Shown here in pieces: positions 17,434 through 28,500 of a DNA stretch of 55,994 bases; the stretch's first letter is position 1; each line of letters begins with the position of its first letter. The stretch is from Mesorhizobium sp. LSJC280B00 (GTDB lineage: Bacteria > Pseudomonadota > Alphaproteobacteria > Rhizobiales > Rhizobiaceae): positions 39,072 through 95,065 of the forward strand of contig NZ_AYVL01000024.1 in NCBI RefSeq assembly GCF_000502835.1. Reading direction: 5' to 3'. The position numbers and the translations under genes are program-made. The notes beneath the pieces are model-generated. The model was not told where the DNA came from, ran no database searches, and was given only the letters and a program-made list of their open reading frames with translations.

Positions 17434-17452
17434 AGCGGAGAGGAGAAACCAG

Positions 17453-19579
17453 ATGAACCGCATCGCCCAATCGCTGCTTCTTCTTCTGCTGCTGGTGCTG
17501 CTTGCGGCGATCGACGCCGGTCCGGCCCGCGCCGAGGAACCGAAGGTGGTTCTGTTCGAGGATCCAACGCTGAACGTCACTCGCTTGCACTATCCCCTGC
17601 TCATCTCCGAAGGACGCGGCTACCGCATCCGCTGCGGCGCCCAGGCAGACGAAGAGGCGGTGATCCGCGGACTGGGCTTCGCCACCGTCCCGTCACAAGT
17701 GCTGACCGCCGTCGACAACGCGGTCATCGCCGCCGAACCCGCCGCCAATCCGCTGTTGTGTCCATCCGACGAGAACTACCCGATCAAGGTCTTCGCGCAC
17801 GACGGCGGCAGCGGGATCGTATACTACCTACAGTTCCCGACGGATTTCGGGTCAACATCCTTCTCCGACCAACTCTACATTCCCGGCTGCGCGCCCCTCG
17901 TCGCGGAACTGAAGCTCAACCTCAATCAGGCGACTGACGCCGACCCCACCCCGTTCTTCGCCGGAAAGGTCCATACCATCGCATGCGTCGCGGGCCCGCC
18001 GGTTGCCGGACGGCCGACGACCTTCGCCAGCTGGTGCAGCAAGGATGACCTTGACCCGGCCCAGCAGACGACGGTCGAGGAACTGCTCGATCTGACACCC
18101 GGCGGGGCATCCGCGCTGGGCAATCCGGCGGCTTGCGCAAGCGCGCAGGACTTTCTCGCGTCGAGCACGACGCTCGACCTGGCCGGGCGACGGCTGACAA
18201 ATCTCGAGCCGCTGGCGACACTTACCCATCTGACGCGCCTGACCTTGTCCGGCAATGAGATCGCCGACACGCGCGATCTGGAAAAGCTGACCAAGCTTGC
18301 GTTTCTCGATCTGTCGCGCAACCGGATCAGCAACATCAACGTGACGGCCGTAATGAAGGATCTGGCCGACGCCGACCTCAGTTCCAACCAGATCGCCGAC
18401 TTGCGGCCGCTCGCCTCGGCACGGGCGCTGACGCGGCTGGTTCTGGCCAGCAACAAGATCACCGACGTGTCGCCGCTGCGGTTTCTGCAAGAACTCACGG
18501 CGCTCGATCTGTCGAAGAATCGGATCGCGGATGCGAGCGCTTTGATGGGCCTGACCAAGCTTGCCGCTCCGAACCTGCGCGCGAACCGCCTGGCCACGGC
18601 GCAGTCCGTCAGCGCCATCCTCCCGTTCAATCCTTCGCTGGACGGCAATCCGGTCTGCATCACCCGACCCGAGCAATCGACCGCGGTCACCGGGAAGATT
18701 TTCGAAGCGTGCATCACGGCAATCAAGGAGGCCGACGTGGTGCTGGCAAACATGCAGACCGGCAAATGCCTGGCTGTTGCCGAGGGGCGCGTCGACAACA
18801 ACGCGCCGGCCGTACAGTTCAACTGCGACGGCGACCAGTGGCGCCGCTGGAAGCTGGTCGAGACGGATGACGGTTTTCAACTGCAGAACGTGCGAACCGG
18901 AAAATGCCTGACGATTGCAGGCGGGGTCAGCACCGACAACAACGTTCCGGCCCTCCAATTCAGCTGCGACCGGGACCCGTCGCGGCGCTGGAAGCTGACC
19001 GCGACCGGTGACGGCTTTCAGGCTGAAAACGTGCAGACGGGGAAATGCCTGACCATTGCCGGCGGGGTGAGCACTGATGACGACGTCCCTGCCCTCCAGT
19101 TCAACTGCGACCGCGATCCGTCGCGGTTCTGGAGCATCCGGGCGGCCGACCCCGAAGTCGTGCTGGTGAACCGGCAAACCGAAAGGTGCCTTTCGGTCGC
19201 GGAGGGACGAACCGACAACAATGCGCCGACGGTGCAATTCGACTGCGACGGCAGTCAATGGCAGCGCTGGAGGCTGGTCGAGACAGGCGATGGTTTCCAG
19301 GTGGCCAACGTCCGGACAGGCAAGTGCCTGACGATTGCCGGCGGAGTCAGCACCGAAAACAACATTCCAGCCTTGCAGTTCAACTGTGACGGCGATCCTT
19401 CACGCCGCTGGAACCTGGTCGAGACGCGCGATGGAGTTCAGGCGGCAAACGTCCAGACGGGCAAGTGCCTGATCATTGCCGGCGGGGTCAGCAACTTGAA
19501 CAACATCCCGGCCCTTCAGTTCACCTGCGACCGCGATCCGTCGAGCTATTGGACCATCGAGGCGGCGGACGAGATGTAA
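17453..19579 (+). CDS. secreted LRR protein with two ricin-type trefoils
   Basis: 708 residues; ATG 17453 follows GAGAGGAGAAACC. The signal peptide MNRIAQSLLLLLLLVLLAAI ends at ARAEEP. Residues ~30-230 form an unnamed N-terminal domain shared with the next protein (PKVVLFEDP, ADEEAVIRGLGFATVPS). Residues ~233-395 are leucine-rich repeats of the internalin type (LTRLTLSGNEIADTRDLEKL, FLDLSRNRISNI). Residues ~428-702 contain six ricin-B-like units with TGKCLTIAGG cores and paired FNCD...RRW ends, that is two tandem beta-trefoils of three units; the second copy begins at EVVLVNRQTERCLSVAEG. These domains indicate protein binding (LRR) and glycan binding (trefoil) at a surface. Probably a targeting component of the secreted complex. 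Confidence 0.85.
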   Translation: MNRIAQSLLLLLLLVLLAAIDAGPARAEEPKVVLFEDPTLNVTRLHYPLLISEGRGYRIRCGAQADEEAVIRGLGFATVPSQVLTAVDNAVIAAEPAANPLLCPSDENYPIKVFAHDGGSGIVYYLQFPTDFGSTSFSDQLYIPGCAPLVAELKLNLNQATDADPTPFFAGKVHTIACVAGPPVAGRPTTFASWCSKDDLDPAQQTTVEELLDLTPGGASALGNPAACASAQDFLASSTTLDLAGRRLTNLEPLATLTHLTRLTLSGNEIADTRDLEKLTKLAFLDLSRNRISNINVTAVMKDLADADLSSNQIADLRPLASARALTRLVLASNKITDVSPLRFLQELTALDLSKNRIADASALMGLTKLAAPNLRANRLATAQSVSAILPFNPSLDGNPVCITRPEQSTAVTGKIFEACITAIKEADVVLANMQTGKCLAVAEGRVDNNAPAVQFNCDGDQWRRWKLVETDDGFQLQNVRTGKCLTIAGGVSTDNNVPALQFSCDRDPSRRWKLTATGDGFQAENVQTGKCLTIAGGVSTDDDVPALQFNCDRDPSRFWSIRAADPEVVLVNRQTERCLSVAEGRTDNNAPTVQFDCDGSQWQRWRLVETGDGFQVANVRTGKCLTIAGGVSTENNIPALQFNCDGDPSRRWNLVETRDGVQAANVQTGKCLIIAGGVSNLNNIPALQFTCDRDPSSYWTIEAADEM

Positions 19580-19644
19580 CGCTGCCAGTGGTTCGGGCTG
19601 ATTGAGCCGCATCGATCAGCTTGGGCCTCTAAAGGAGGAACCAG

Positions 19645-22479
19645 ATGAACCGCATCGCCCAATCGCTGCTCCTTGTTCTGGTCATGCTCGTGACCGCCGG
19701 CGCCGGCCCGGCCCGTGCGGACGAGCCGAAGGTTGTGCTGTTCGAGGATCCAGCACTGGAGGCGAACCGGCTGCATTATCCGCTGCTTATCTCCGACGGG
19801 CGCGGCTACCGCATCCGCTGCAAGGACCAGGCGGACGAGGAAGCGGTGATCCGCGGACTTGGCTTTGCGACGGTTCCCTCGGAGGTGCTAACCGCCGTCG
19901 ACAGCGCGATCGTCGCCGCAGATCCCGCCGCCAACCCGCTGCTGTGCCCATCGGGCGAGACATACCCGATCAAGGTGTTCGCGCACGATAATGGCAGCGG
20001 TCTCGTCTACTACCTGCAATTTCCGTCAGACTTCGGCGCGACGACATTTTCCGACCGGATCTACATTCCCAGCTGCGCGCCGCTGGTCACCGAGTTGAAG
20101 CTCAATCTCGACCAGGCGCTGAACGCCGACCCCACGCCGTTCTTCGCTGGCAAGATCCACACCATCACGTGCCTCTCGGGCGCGCCGCTGGTCGACAAGC
20201 CGACCACCTTCGCGAAATGGTGCATCAAGGGCGACCGCACGCCGGCTGAAACGGCGACGGTGATGGCGGTGCTCGATTCAACACCCGGCGGGGTCTCCGC
20301 GCTCGGCAACCCGGCCGCCTGCGCCACCGCACAGACCTTCCTGGAATCGATCACGACGCTGAACCTGAGCGGCAAGGGCGTGCAATCACTCGAGCCCATT
20401 GAGGTGCTGGCGAACCTCGCCAGCCTGTCGATCGCCGACAACTCGATCGCCGACCTCGGGCCGCTGACCATGCTCAAGGTGCTGACCTTCCTCGACATTT
20501 CCAGCAATCACATCAGCAACATCAACGCGCTGGCGCCGCTGACTGCGCTGACGCGGGCCGACGTCTCCGACAATGACGTCACGGACATCCGCGCGCTCTC
20601 AGCACTGGCGCTGCTCACAAACCTTTCGCTCGACAACAACAAGATTGCCAGCCTTGAACCGCTGCAATTCCTGCAGGCGCTCTCGACACTGTCCATCGGC
20701 AACAATGGACTGACAGGCGACATGCTCGAACCACTCAGTGCGCTCGGCGGCCTGACCAGCCTCAACCTTGCCAACAACAAGATCGAGACCTTTGCCAATC
20801 TCGGCAGCTTCCCCTCGACGCTAGCCATCAATCTTAGCGGCAATCCAATCGTCGCGGGCGGCGGGCAGAACTTCGTTGACCTGTGCGTGCTGCACCGCGA
20901 CGCGGCGACCCCGCTTGGGCAGACCATTCGCGCCATGGTCGAATTGGAGGGCGGCGGGACGTGCTTGGCGGTCGGCAACAAGCTGCTGGCGACCACGGCG
21001 CTCGACCTGTCGTCCAAGATCGTCAGCGACCTGCGTCCGCTCGCCACCTTACCGCAACTCACCTCGCTCAACCTGTCGAGCAATGACATCACCGACGTCG
21101 CGCCGCTTGCCGGTCTGACCAACCTAGCCATACTCAACCTGTCAAAGAATTCGATCACTAATGTCAGGCCGCTGGCGGCGCTGCCGGGCCTGATTAATCT
21201 CGATCTTTCCGACAACCCTGTGCAGGCGACCGAGTTCCTGTCGGCCTGCCTGATGCGGAACCAGACCGACTTTCTGACACCCGCGCAAGCCTCAGAAGTG
21301 AACGCGCTGCTGTCTATCTCAGGCAAGACTGTCTGCGGCAGAGCCTATGACGATCTCAGCTCACGCCAGTTCGCCGATGCGAAGAACCGCGGGTTGACCA
21401 GCGTCTCGCTGTTCCCGGTGATGGGCAATCTGACCTCCATCGACCTGTCCGACAATCAGCTGTCCGACGTCGCGGCGCTGTCGGCAGTACCGGGGCTGAC
21501 GAAGCTTTGGATTCGCAACAACCAGATCCCTTCGATCCAGGGGGTATTGCAACTGCGCCGCCTCGAACAACTGAACGTCGACGGCAATCCACTGTCGAAC
21601 CTGATCGGTGTCGGAGTGCTCAACAAGCTGACAAAGCTCTATTTCTCGAACACGCACGTGCAATCCGTGACGCCCTTGGCGGATCTGCCGCTGCTTGATG
21701 ACGCCGGCATGCGCAACCTGCCGCTGCAGTACGCCAGCTTCGCGGAATACTGCATCGTCTATCGGTTCGATTCGATCGCGCTCGGGGACGCGCGCGGCTT
21801 CATGGCGGCGCTTGAGAGCCGCATGCAGGCCGACCACGTCGACAGCGCCGATTGCAGCGCAGCGCAGAACTGGGCGCAGTCACTGACCAGTCTGACGCTG
21901 AACAAAAAGTCGATCATCGCCGTCAACCCCGTCGTCCATTTCCGGGCACTGGGCGAACTCAACCTGTTCGACAATCTGATCACCGACGCCTCGCCGATCG
22001 CATCGCTGACGGGGCTTCAGAAACTGAACCTGGCCACCAATCGGCTGTCGGCGATCCCGCGCTTCGGCTCGGGCGGGCTCAAATACATCTACCTGGACGA
22101 CAACCAGATCGCCAATGTCGGCAATCTGTCGAACATGCCGGCGTTGTCGAATATCGATCTACGCAACAACCGGGTCTTTGATGCACTGCCGCTCGGCTCG
22201 CTTCCGGCGCTGTCGATTGTCGATCTGAGGGGCAACCGGATCGAGAACTTCGCTCACGTCCATCCGGTGATCGGAAAGTCCTATCTCGGCAACAATCCGA
22301 TCTGCTCCTTCCCGCAGCCGCTCCTCCCGCAAGTCGCCGAAGCGTGCAACCGCGAGCCGTTGCGCATCTTCGATGGAAACATTCACTTGCACGACGCGAT
22401 CGCCGTCCAGCCTTCGGTCATCTGTCCGCGCCCGAACTGCTTGCAGCTCATCATCGTGGGCCCGCAAATTCATCAGTAA
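19645..22479 (+). CDS. secreted internalin-like LRR protein
   Basis: 944 residues; ATG 19645 follows AAAGGAGGAACC. The leader and the first ~230 residues are a diverged copy of the preceding protein (both begin MNRIAQSLLL and keep PKVVLFEDP and GLGFATVPS), so the two genes arose by tandem duplication. The rest is leucine-rich repeats in blocks of about 22 residues (LTFLDISSNHISNINALAPL, LTSLNLSSNDITDVAPLAGL, FRALGELNLFDNLITDASPI), interrupted by Cys-bearing inserts at roughly residues 405-450 and 530-575. There is no trefoil here. The C terminus, ICPRPNCLQLII, is short and has no anchor motif. Likely a secreted recognition protein for an unknown protein ligand. Confidence 0.85.
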   Translation: MNRIAQSLLLVLVMLVTAGAGPARADEPKVVLFEDPALEANRLHYPLLISDGRGYRIRCKDQADEEAVIRGLGFATVPSEVLTAVDSAIVAADPAANPLLCPSGETYPIKVFAHDNGSGLVYYLQFPSDFGATTFSDRIYIPSCAPLVTELKLNLDQALNADPTPFFAGKIHTITCLSGAPLVDKPTTFAKWCIKGDRTPAETATVMAVLDSTPGGVSALGNPAACATAQTFLESITTLNLSGKGVQSLEPIEVLANLASLSIADNSIADLGPLTMLKVLTFLDISSNHISNINALAPLTALTRADVSDNDVTDIRALSALALLTNLSLDNNKIASLEPLQFLQALSTLSIGNNGLTGDMLEPLSALGGLTSLNLANNKIETFANLGSFPSTLAINLSGNPIVAGGGQNFVDLCVLHRDAATPLGQTIRAMVELEGGGTCLAVGNKLLATTALDLSSKIVSDLRPLATLPQLTSLNLSSNDITDVAPLAGLTNLAILNLSKNSITNVRPLAALPGLINLDLSDNPVQATEFLSACLMRNQTDFLTPAQASEVNALLSISGKTVCGRAYDDLSSRQFADAKNRGLTSVSLFPVMGNLTSIDLSDNQLSDVAALSAVPGLTKLWIRNNQIPSIQGVLQLRRLEQLNVDGNPLSNLIGVGVLNKLTKLYFSNTHVQSVTPLADLPLLDDAGMRNLPLQYASFAEYCIVYRFDSIALGDARGFMAALESRMQADHVDSADCSAAQNWAQSLTSLTLNKKSIIAVNPVVHFRALGELNLFDNLITDASPIASLTGLQKLNLATNRLSAIPRFGSGGLKYIYLDDNQIANVGNLSNMPALSNIDLRNNRVFDALPLGSLPALSIVDLRGNRIENFAHVHPVIGKSYLGNNPICSFPQPLLPQVAEACNREPLRIFDGNIHLHDAIAVQPSVICPRPNCLQLIIVGPQIHQ

Positions 22480-22504
22480 TGCCTACACCCGGAGAGGTAG
22501 TCCC

Positions 22505-25500
22505 ATGTTCGCAAAGACCCTTACCGCCCTCGCAGCCCTGACCGCTGGCGCCGCAGTAATCGGCTTCCCGGCTCGCGCCGAAGACAAATCAGCAACGTCG
22601 ATCGTGCAGTTGCCGACCGCGGGCGGCACCGTCGCGCAGGAAGAGGGCAGCTTCTCGCTGAACAACAACACGGGATCGGCGAACTTCACCCTACCGCTAC
22701 CCACCCTGCCAACGCGCGGCCAGTTCGGGCCGCAGATGAGCCTCACGTATAGCCAGTTCGCAGGCGATACGGGCAACGGGCTTGGCATCGGTTGGCAGTT
22801 CAATACCCAGGCAATCGCCGTCAATGACGATCTCGGCACGGCCGTTCCAGGCACCAAACCGGGCGGCGATTTCTTCTCTCGCTTGTCGTATATGGGCGCG
22901 CGGCTCATCTTTCTCGGAAACCAAAACGGCGTCTGGGAATACAAGCCCGAATACGCCGAGGATTTCGTCAAGATCCTCTACCACACCGGTGCGTTCGACG
23001 TCATTTCGCTCGACCTCGAGGGCGGCCTGCACACCGACACCGTCCCCTCCGGCTTCGAGGTGACCAACGCCGACGGCACGCGGCTGATCTTTAGCGGCGA
23101 TCCCTCCGTAGCGGAGGGCAATTTCGACATAGCCAAGCCCTACGTCACGAAATGGCCGCTGGTACTGCAGCTCAACGCCAACCGCGAAGCCATCCGCTAC
23201 GACTACCAGCGTTTCGGTGGACGCAGCTATCTGACAAAGGCCAGCTTCGCCGGCGGCCAGAGCAGCTATCAGTTCGACCTGATCGAGACGCAATCGACAC
23301 TCGTCAGCCACACCAATGGCAGCAAGCAGGAGAACGCCCGGCTCTACGGCAAGGTAACGGCCAAGTTCAAGGACACCGTCTACGCCCAATGGTGCATAGG
23401 ATATGTCGGCCGCGATACCAGTGACACGTCGAAGTTCGTCGTCCGGGCGCATCCGGACTGCCTGGCGAAGGCTCAAGCCGACCTCACGCCGCTCATCGAC
23501 GCGCAGTCGGTCAATGTGCTCGACCAGCTGCGCGTGCTTTACCGGTATGGCGACACCAGCGGCTCGGCCTTGGCGCAATCGACACTGAAGCTCCCGGATA
23601 TCCATTTCGGCTATTCGTCGTGGACAAGTGCCGAACTGGCATCGCGCCCCGTCGTGTTCGAAGCGCCGAAGATGGCGTTCGCCGGCGACATCCCGCCGCA
23701 GAATTTCGAGTTGGCCGACCTCAACATGGATGCCCTGGTCGACATCGTGCAGACCAAGGATGACGGCGCGACCGTGCATCTGGGCAGCGGCGACCTGAAC
23801 AGCGCCTTCGGCGACACAACCCAGCTCGTGCTGTCGCGTCCGACCGAGGCTGGACTAATTCGTCAGATCACGCCGCGGCTCACCGACAATCGCTTCGCTT
23901 TTGCCGATATACTGGGCGACAGTTTCGTCGACATCGTCGAAATCGAAGACGGGCTGATGCATGTCTATGACGGCAAGGCCGACGGGACCTTCCCCTATCT
24001 CGGCCGTTCGATCCCGCTGCCCGGCGTCTCTCCCACGACCTTCGCGGGCGGCAATGGCCGCTTCGCCGACCTCAATATGGACAGCCTGTCCGACATCGTC
24101 ACGACGCGCCTCAATGCCGATGGCCGCACCGAATGGCGGATATTGCTCAATCTCACCCGGCGCCAGCCCGATGGCGGTTATAGCGTCAATTTCGGCGGGC
24201 TGACCAAGGCGTTCCCATTCAACAGCCAGGACGGCCAGATCCTGGGTCGCAACAATGTGCGGATGGTCGACATCAACGGCGACCGGCTGCCCGATCTCGT
24301 TGTCATCCGTCCAGCCGACCAGGGCTTCTGTCTCTACGAGCACCAAGGCAACATCTTCTCGACGGACCCGAATGCGCTCCTGTTTGGTGACGCCGCGATC
24401 AACGACCCGGTCTGCGGTCATGGCACCTTCTCGAAGATAGGCGGCATGCAGCCCGGCGATAGCATCGCCACGATGTGGTACATCGACGCCAATGGTGACG
24501 GCATAATCGATTTCGCGTCGATGGGCGAGCGCACCGACCAGATGCGCATCTGGCTCGGCTTCGGCGACGGGACCTACCTGAAGGATCCGCTCAGCATCGC
24601 GCTCAATCTGCGGGTTCAACTCGGCACGTCGACGCAGACCTTCGCCTCGCGCGTCGCCGACATCGACGGCGACGGCCAGACCGAAATCATCGTGTTCCAG
24701 AAGCCGTCCGGCGACGAGGTGAAACCGGTCGTCGTCATTGACTTCAATCGCACCGACACGATGCAACTCGTCAAGGCCAACCTGCTCACTGTCGTCGACT
24801 TCGATTCCGGCCGCCGGCACGACATTCGCTATGCGACCTCGATCGACGAGATGCTGCGCGACCGCGCCAACGGCCAGCTGACGCGCAACTTGCATTTCCC
24901 CGTTGTCGTCGCCAAGCAGCTCGTCACGTCGCAGGGCATACCCGGCCAGGTTCGCGCCCAAGTGCAGACGGACGAATATTTCTACCACAATCCATTCTAT
25001 GATGTGATCAATCGCCGTTTTATCGGCTTCTCGGAGGTCGAGAAGGTCGCTTACGGTGACGAGAACGCGGCCGGCCAGCGCATCACGCAGCGTTCAAGCC
25101 TCGATCGCGAACAGTATTACACCTTCGCGGAAACGGCGGCTGACCTGAACCTCGCCGGCAAACTGAAGATCCGCAAGACCTATGAAGTGAAGTCGGAGGC
25201 GACGCTCGTCGCGAGCGCGGAGACAACCGAGACGCTCGATCCGTCGGCGGCGGCGCTGCACTCGCTGTCGACCGCTACGCGCAGCCAGAAGCTGCCGACG
25301 ACCGGCATGATGCTGAAATGCGAATCGTCGGTGTGGGAGGCGTTTTCGCGTGGCGACGGCTCGTCCTATCTCAGGAAGGTCAAGGAGACGCTGACCGACT
25401 CCGCCGGCGAGGCCGAACAGCAGGACGTGGCCGATCCCGAATGTAAGGATCCGGTCAAGACCCAGACCTATGCCGGTTTTGACGAATTCAACATGCCTGC

Positions 25501-28500
25501 GTCGGAGACGGTCAGGGTGCGCGACATTCTGGGACCGGAGAGCCTGACGGTTCCCGGCTTCAGCCGTACGACCCAGACCGACTACACCCAGTCGCGCGCC
25601 GATCTGGCGGCGCTCGGCATCATCAACGCGGCGTCCGAGCGGCGTATCCTGGCTGGGACCCGGCTGCTCAGCCGCGAGAGTTTCACCTACCTGCCAAATT
25701 CCGGCGGTCGGATGGGGTCGCGAACGCTTGAGGTACTGTCGGGACTTGGCGCGCTGCCGCCCGCGCTCGAACAGTTCCGCAACGCCAGCCGTAAGCTGGC
25801 GAAGACTATGGGTTACGATGTTTTCGGCAACAGTATTTCGATCGCCGACGAACTCGGCATCACCGAGTCAGCGATCTACGACCCAACCGGCACCCTGACG
25901 CTCAGCCACACCAAGCTGTCGGGCGGTGCGGCCGAGCTCGATCAGACGACGAAAATGACCTATGATGGGCCGCGCCAGGGCGCCGTGGCGACGACGACCA
26001 CACCCTTGGGCATGGTCGTGATGAACAGCTACGACGCTCTCGGCCGCAAAACCCGGGAAACCGCCACGGACGGTGCCGAACGCTTTTACAGTTACAAGAT
26101 CGGCGAGCATGGGCTGCCGTCGCTCATCCTGACGGCGCGCCGCCGCTATGCGGGTGTTGCCGAGACACCGGAAGGCGAGAGCGAGTTCATCGCGGACCTC
26201 GCCGCCTACGACGCGCGCAGCGAAAAGGTCGCCGAACTTGAAAACGTTGCCGAGGGCGGCGTCAGGGTCTTCAATTTCTCACTCTACAACCGCAACGAAA
26301 AACAGACCTTCCGCTGGACGCCCTTTGTGGTGACCAGCTTCGGCGGCGTTGACGATCTCAACCTGCAGAAGGTGTTCGACCTTGGCGATGTTCCGCGCCC
26401 CGATCGCGAAATCGGCAATGCCTACACCTATGACCCGGCCGGCCGGATGGTCCGCGAAACCCATCCGTCGGGCAAGGTTTCCGACATGATCTTCCGACCC
26501 TGGGGCACGCTCACGGTCACGACCTACAACGACCAGTTCGACGGCACCGTTCAAAACAGCGAGTATTCGCTGAGGAATGAGAACGGCGTGACCGCTTCCA
26601 TCGCCAGCGACGGCAACGGCACGACGCATATTTCGCGTTTCGTGCGCGATTCCTTCGGCTACCTGAGCGAAATCTGGCTGCCGGGCGAGATGACGCCGCG
26701 GCGGCTGATCTACAACTCCGTCGGCGACATCGAATTCCAGTCGATCCCGGGAATGGGCGACCGCTACGCGTTCTACGATGCGCGCGGTCGCCAATCGGTG
26801 GTCGCCCGCGTCGGAACCAACGGTGAAACGTCGGTCCAGACCTACACCTATGACTTCCTGAACCGCAAGCTCACCGAAGCCAATGACGGCGTTTTGCACC
26901 TCGAATACGAGTATGACAGGGGTGTCGAGGTCGCATCCGCAGCAGGGTTCGAAGCGCCGATCGTGTTGCCGCTCGATAAGACGACGCAGATCACCATCCA
27001 TGATCCCAACGGCGCGTTCGATGCAATCCAACGTTACGCCTACAACGCCAACGGCCGCATGGTTGCCCATGAGGTGGAGATTGGCGGCGCGAAATACGCC
27101 GACCATTTCCACCACACGCTCGACGGCCGCATCGACTCGTCAGAAGGTCCGCGCGGACTGGCCTCAAAGTTCGCACTCGGGCCCGACAAAAATCTGAGGT
27201 CTGTCACTGTGATGCACCCCGACTTTTCGGAACCCCAGAAGATCATCGAGAACATCACCTACAATGCGGAATCGCGCATTGAACGGGTCGACTATCGCCT
27301 CGGGGCGTTCACGCAACTGACCTTTGATCCGGCGACCCTGTTCCTCACGCATATCGTGACGCAAGCCGGCGGAAAGTCCTTGCAGGACCTCACCATGACC
27401 TTCAACTCCAATGGCTCGATCACCCAGATCGCTGACACATTGGCGCAAGGCGTCGGCAACGAGGGGCATGTCGATCGGTCGGGAACGTTCCACTACAACT
27501 TCAAGAACGAGCTCGTCCGCATCGACCGCTATGGACGGCCGGCCGACTTCGCTTACTCGCCGGCGGGGACGTTCGTCCGCAATGACGAGCTCGAACCCGG
27601 CGCGGCGATCGCGCCGGCGTCCGGTTCCGCGACCGGCCTTATTCCGGCAGGAACCGCGGCCAAGCCCTACACCTTCGACGGTTTCGCCCAACTTGCGAAA
27701 TCGCCGACCCTGACGGGAACGGTGTTCGATATCAACGGACGACTGATCCGCGCTCAGACGGCCACCAATGAAGTGCTTTACGGCTACGACCAAACCGGGC
27801 GCCGCCTCTACAAGAAAGTAATTCCGGCGAACGGGCCGGAACAGGTCTACCTCTACCCGGTAGACACGTTCGAGATCGGACCTAAGGGCGAAGAGAGCTA
27901 CGTCAACCTGGCGGAGGCCAAGCTTGTCCGCCTGGAGCACGGCACCGGCAAATGGTTCTACTACCTGAAGGATCACATTGAGAGCAGCGACTATGTCATC
28001 GCCTCGAACGGCGTGCCGGTCGAGCAGATGCTCTACAAGGCATACGGCACCGAACATAAGCCCGAGACATTGTCCCCGGCCTGGGCCAGGCACCTGACGG
28101 ATGTCGCGGCCGACGTCCCGCGCGAGAAGACCCATCACCGTTTCACTGGAAAGTATCTCGATGACGATACCGGGCTCTACTACTATGGCGCCCGATATTA
28201 CGATCCGGCGCTCGGGCGCTTCATCTCGCCCGATCCGCTCTATGTCGGCGACCCCGAGCGGTGCACGGGTAATTCGACGGCATGCAACCTGTTTGCCTAC
28301 GCCAACAACAACCCGATGGCGTTCATCGACCCGACCGGCCTGAAGGAGATCGTCGCCGGCGACGCGGCCTACCGGCGGCAGGTCGAAGAGGACATCCAGC
28401 GAGTCGATCCGACCGCACGGGTCGACAGCAAGACTGGCGAGGTATCGCAAAGCTGGCTGCATGGCGCCTGGCTGGACGTGAAGAACTTCTTTGTCGGATC

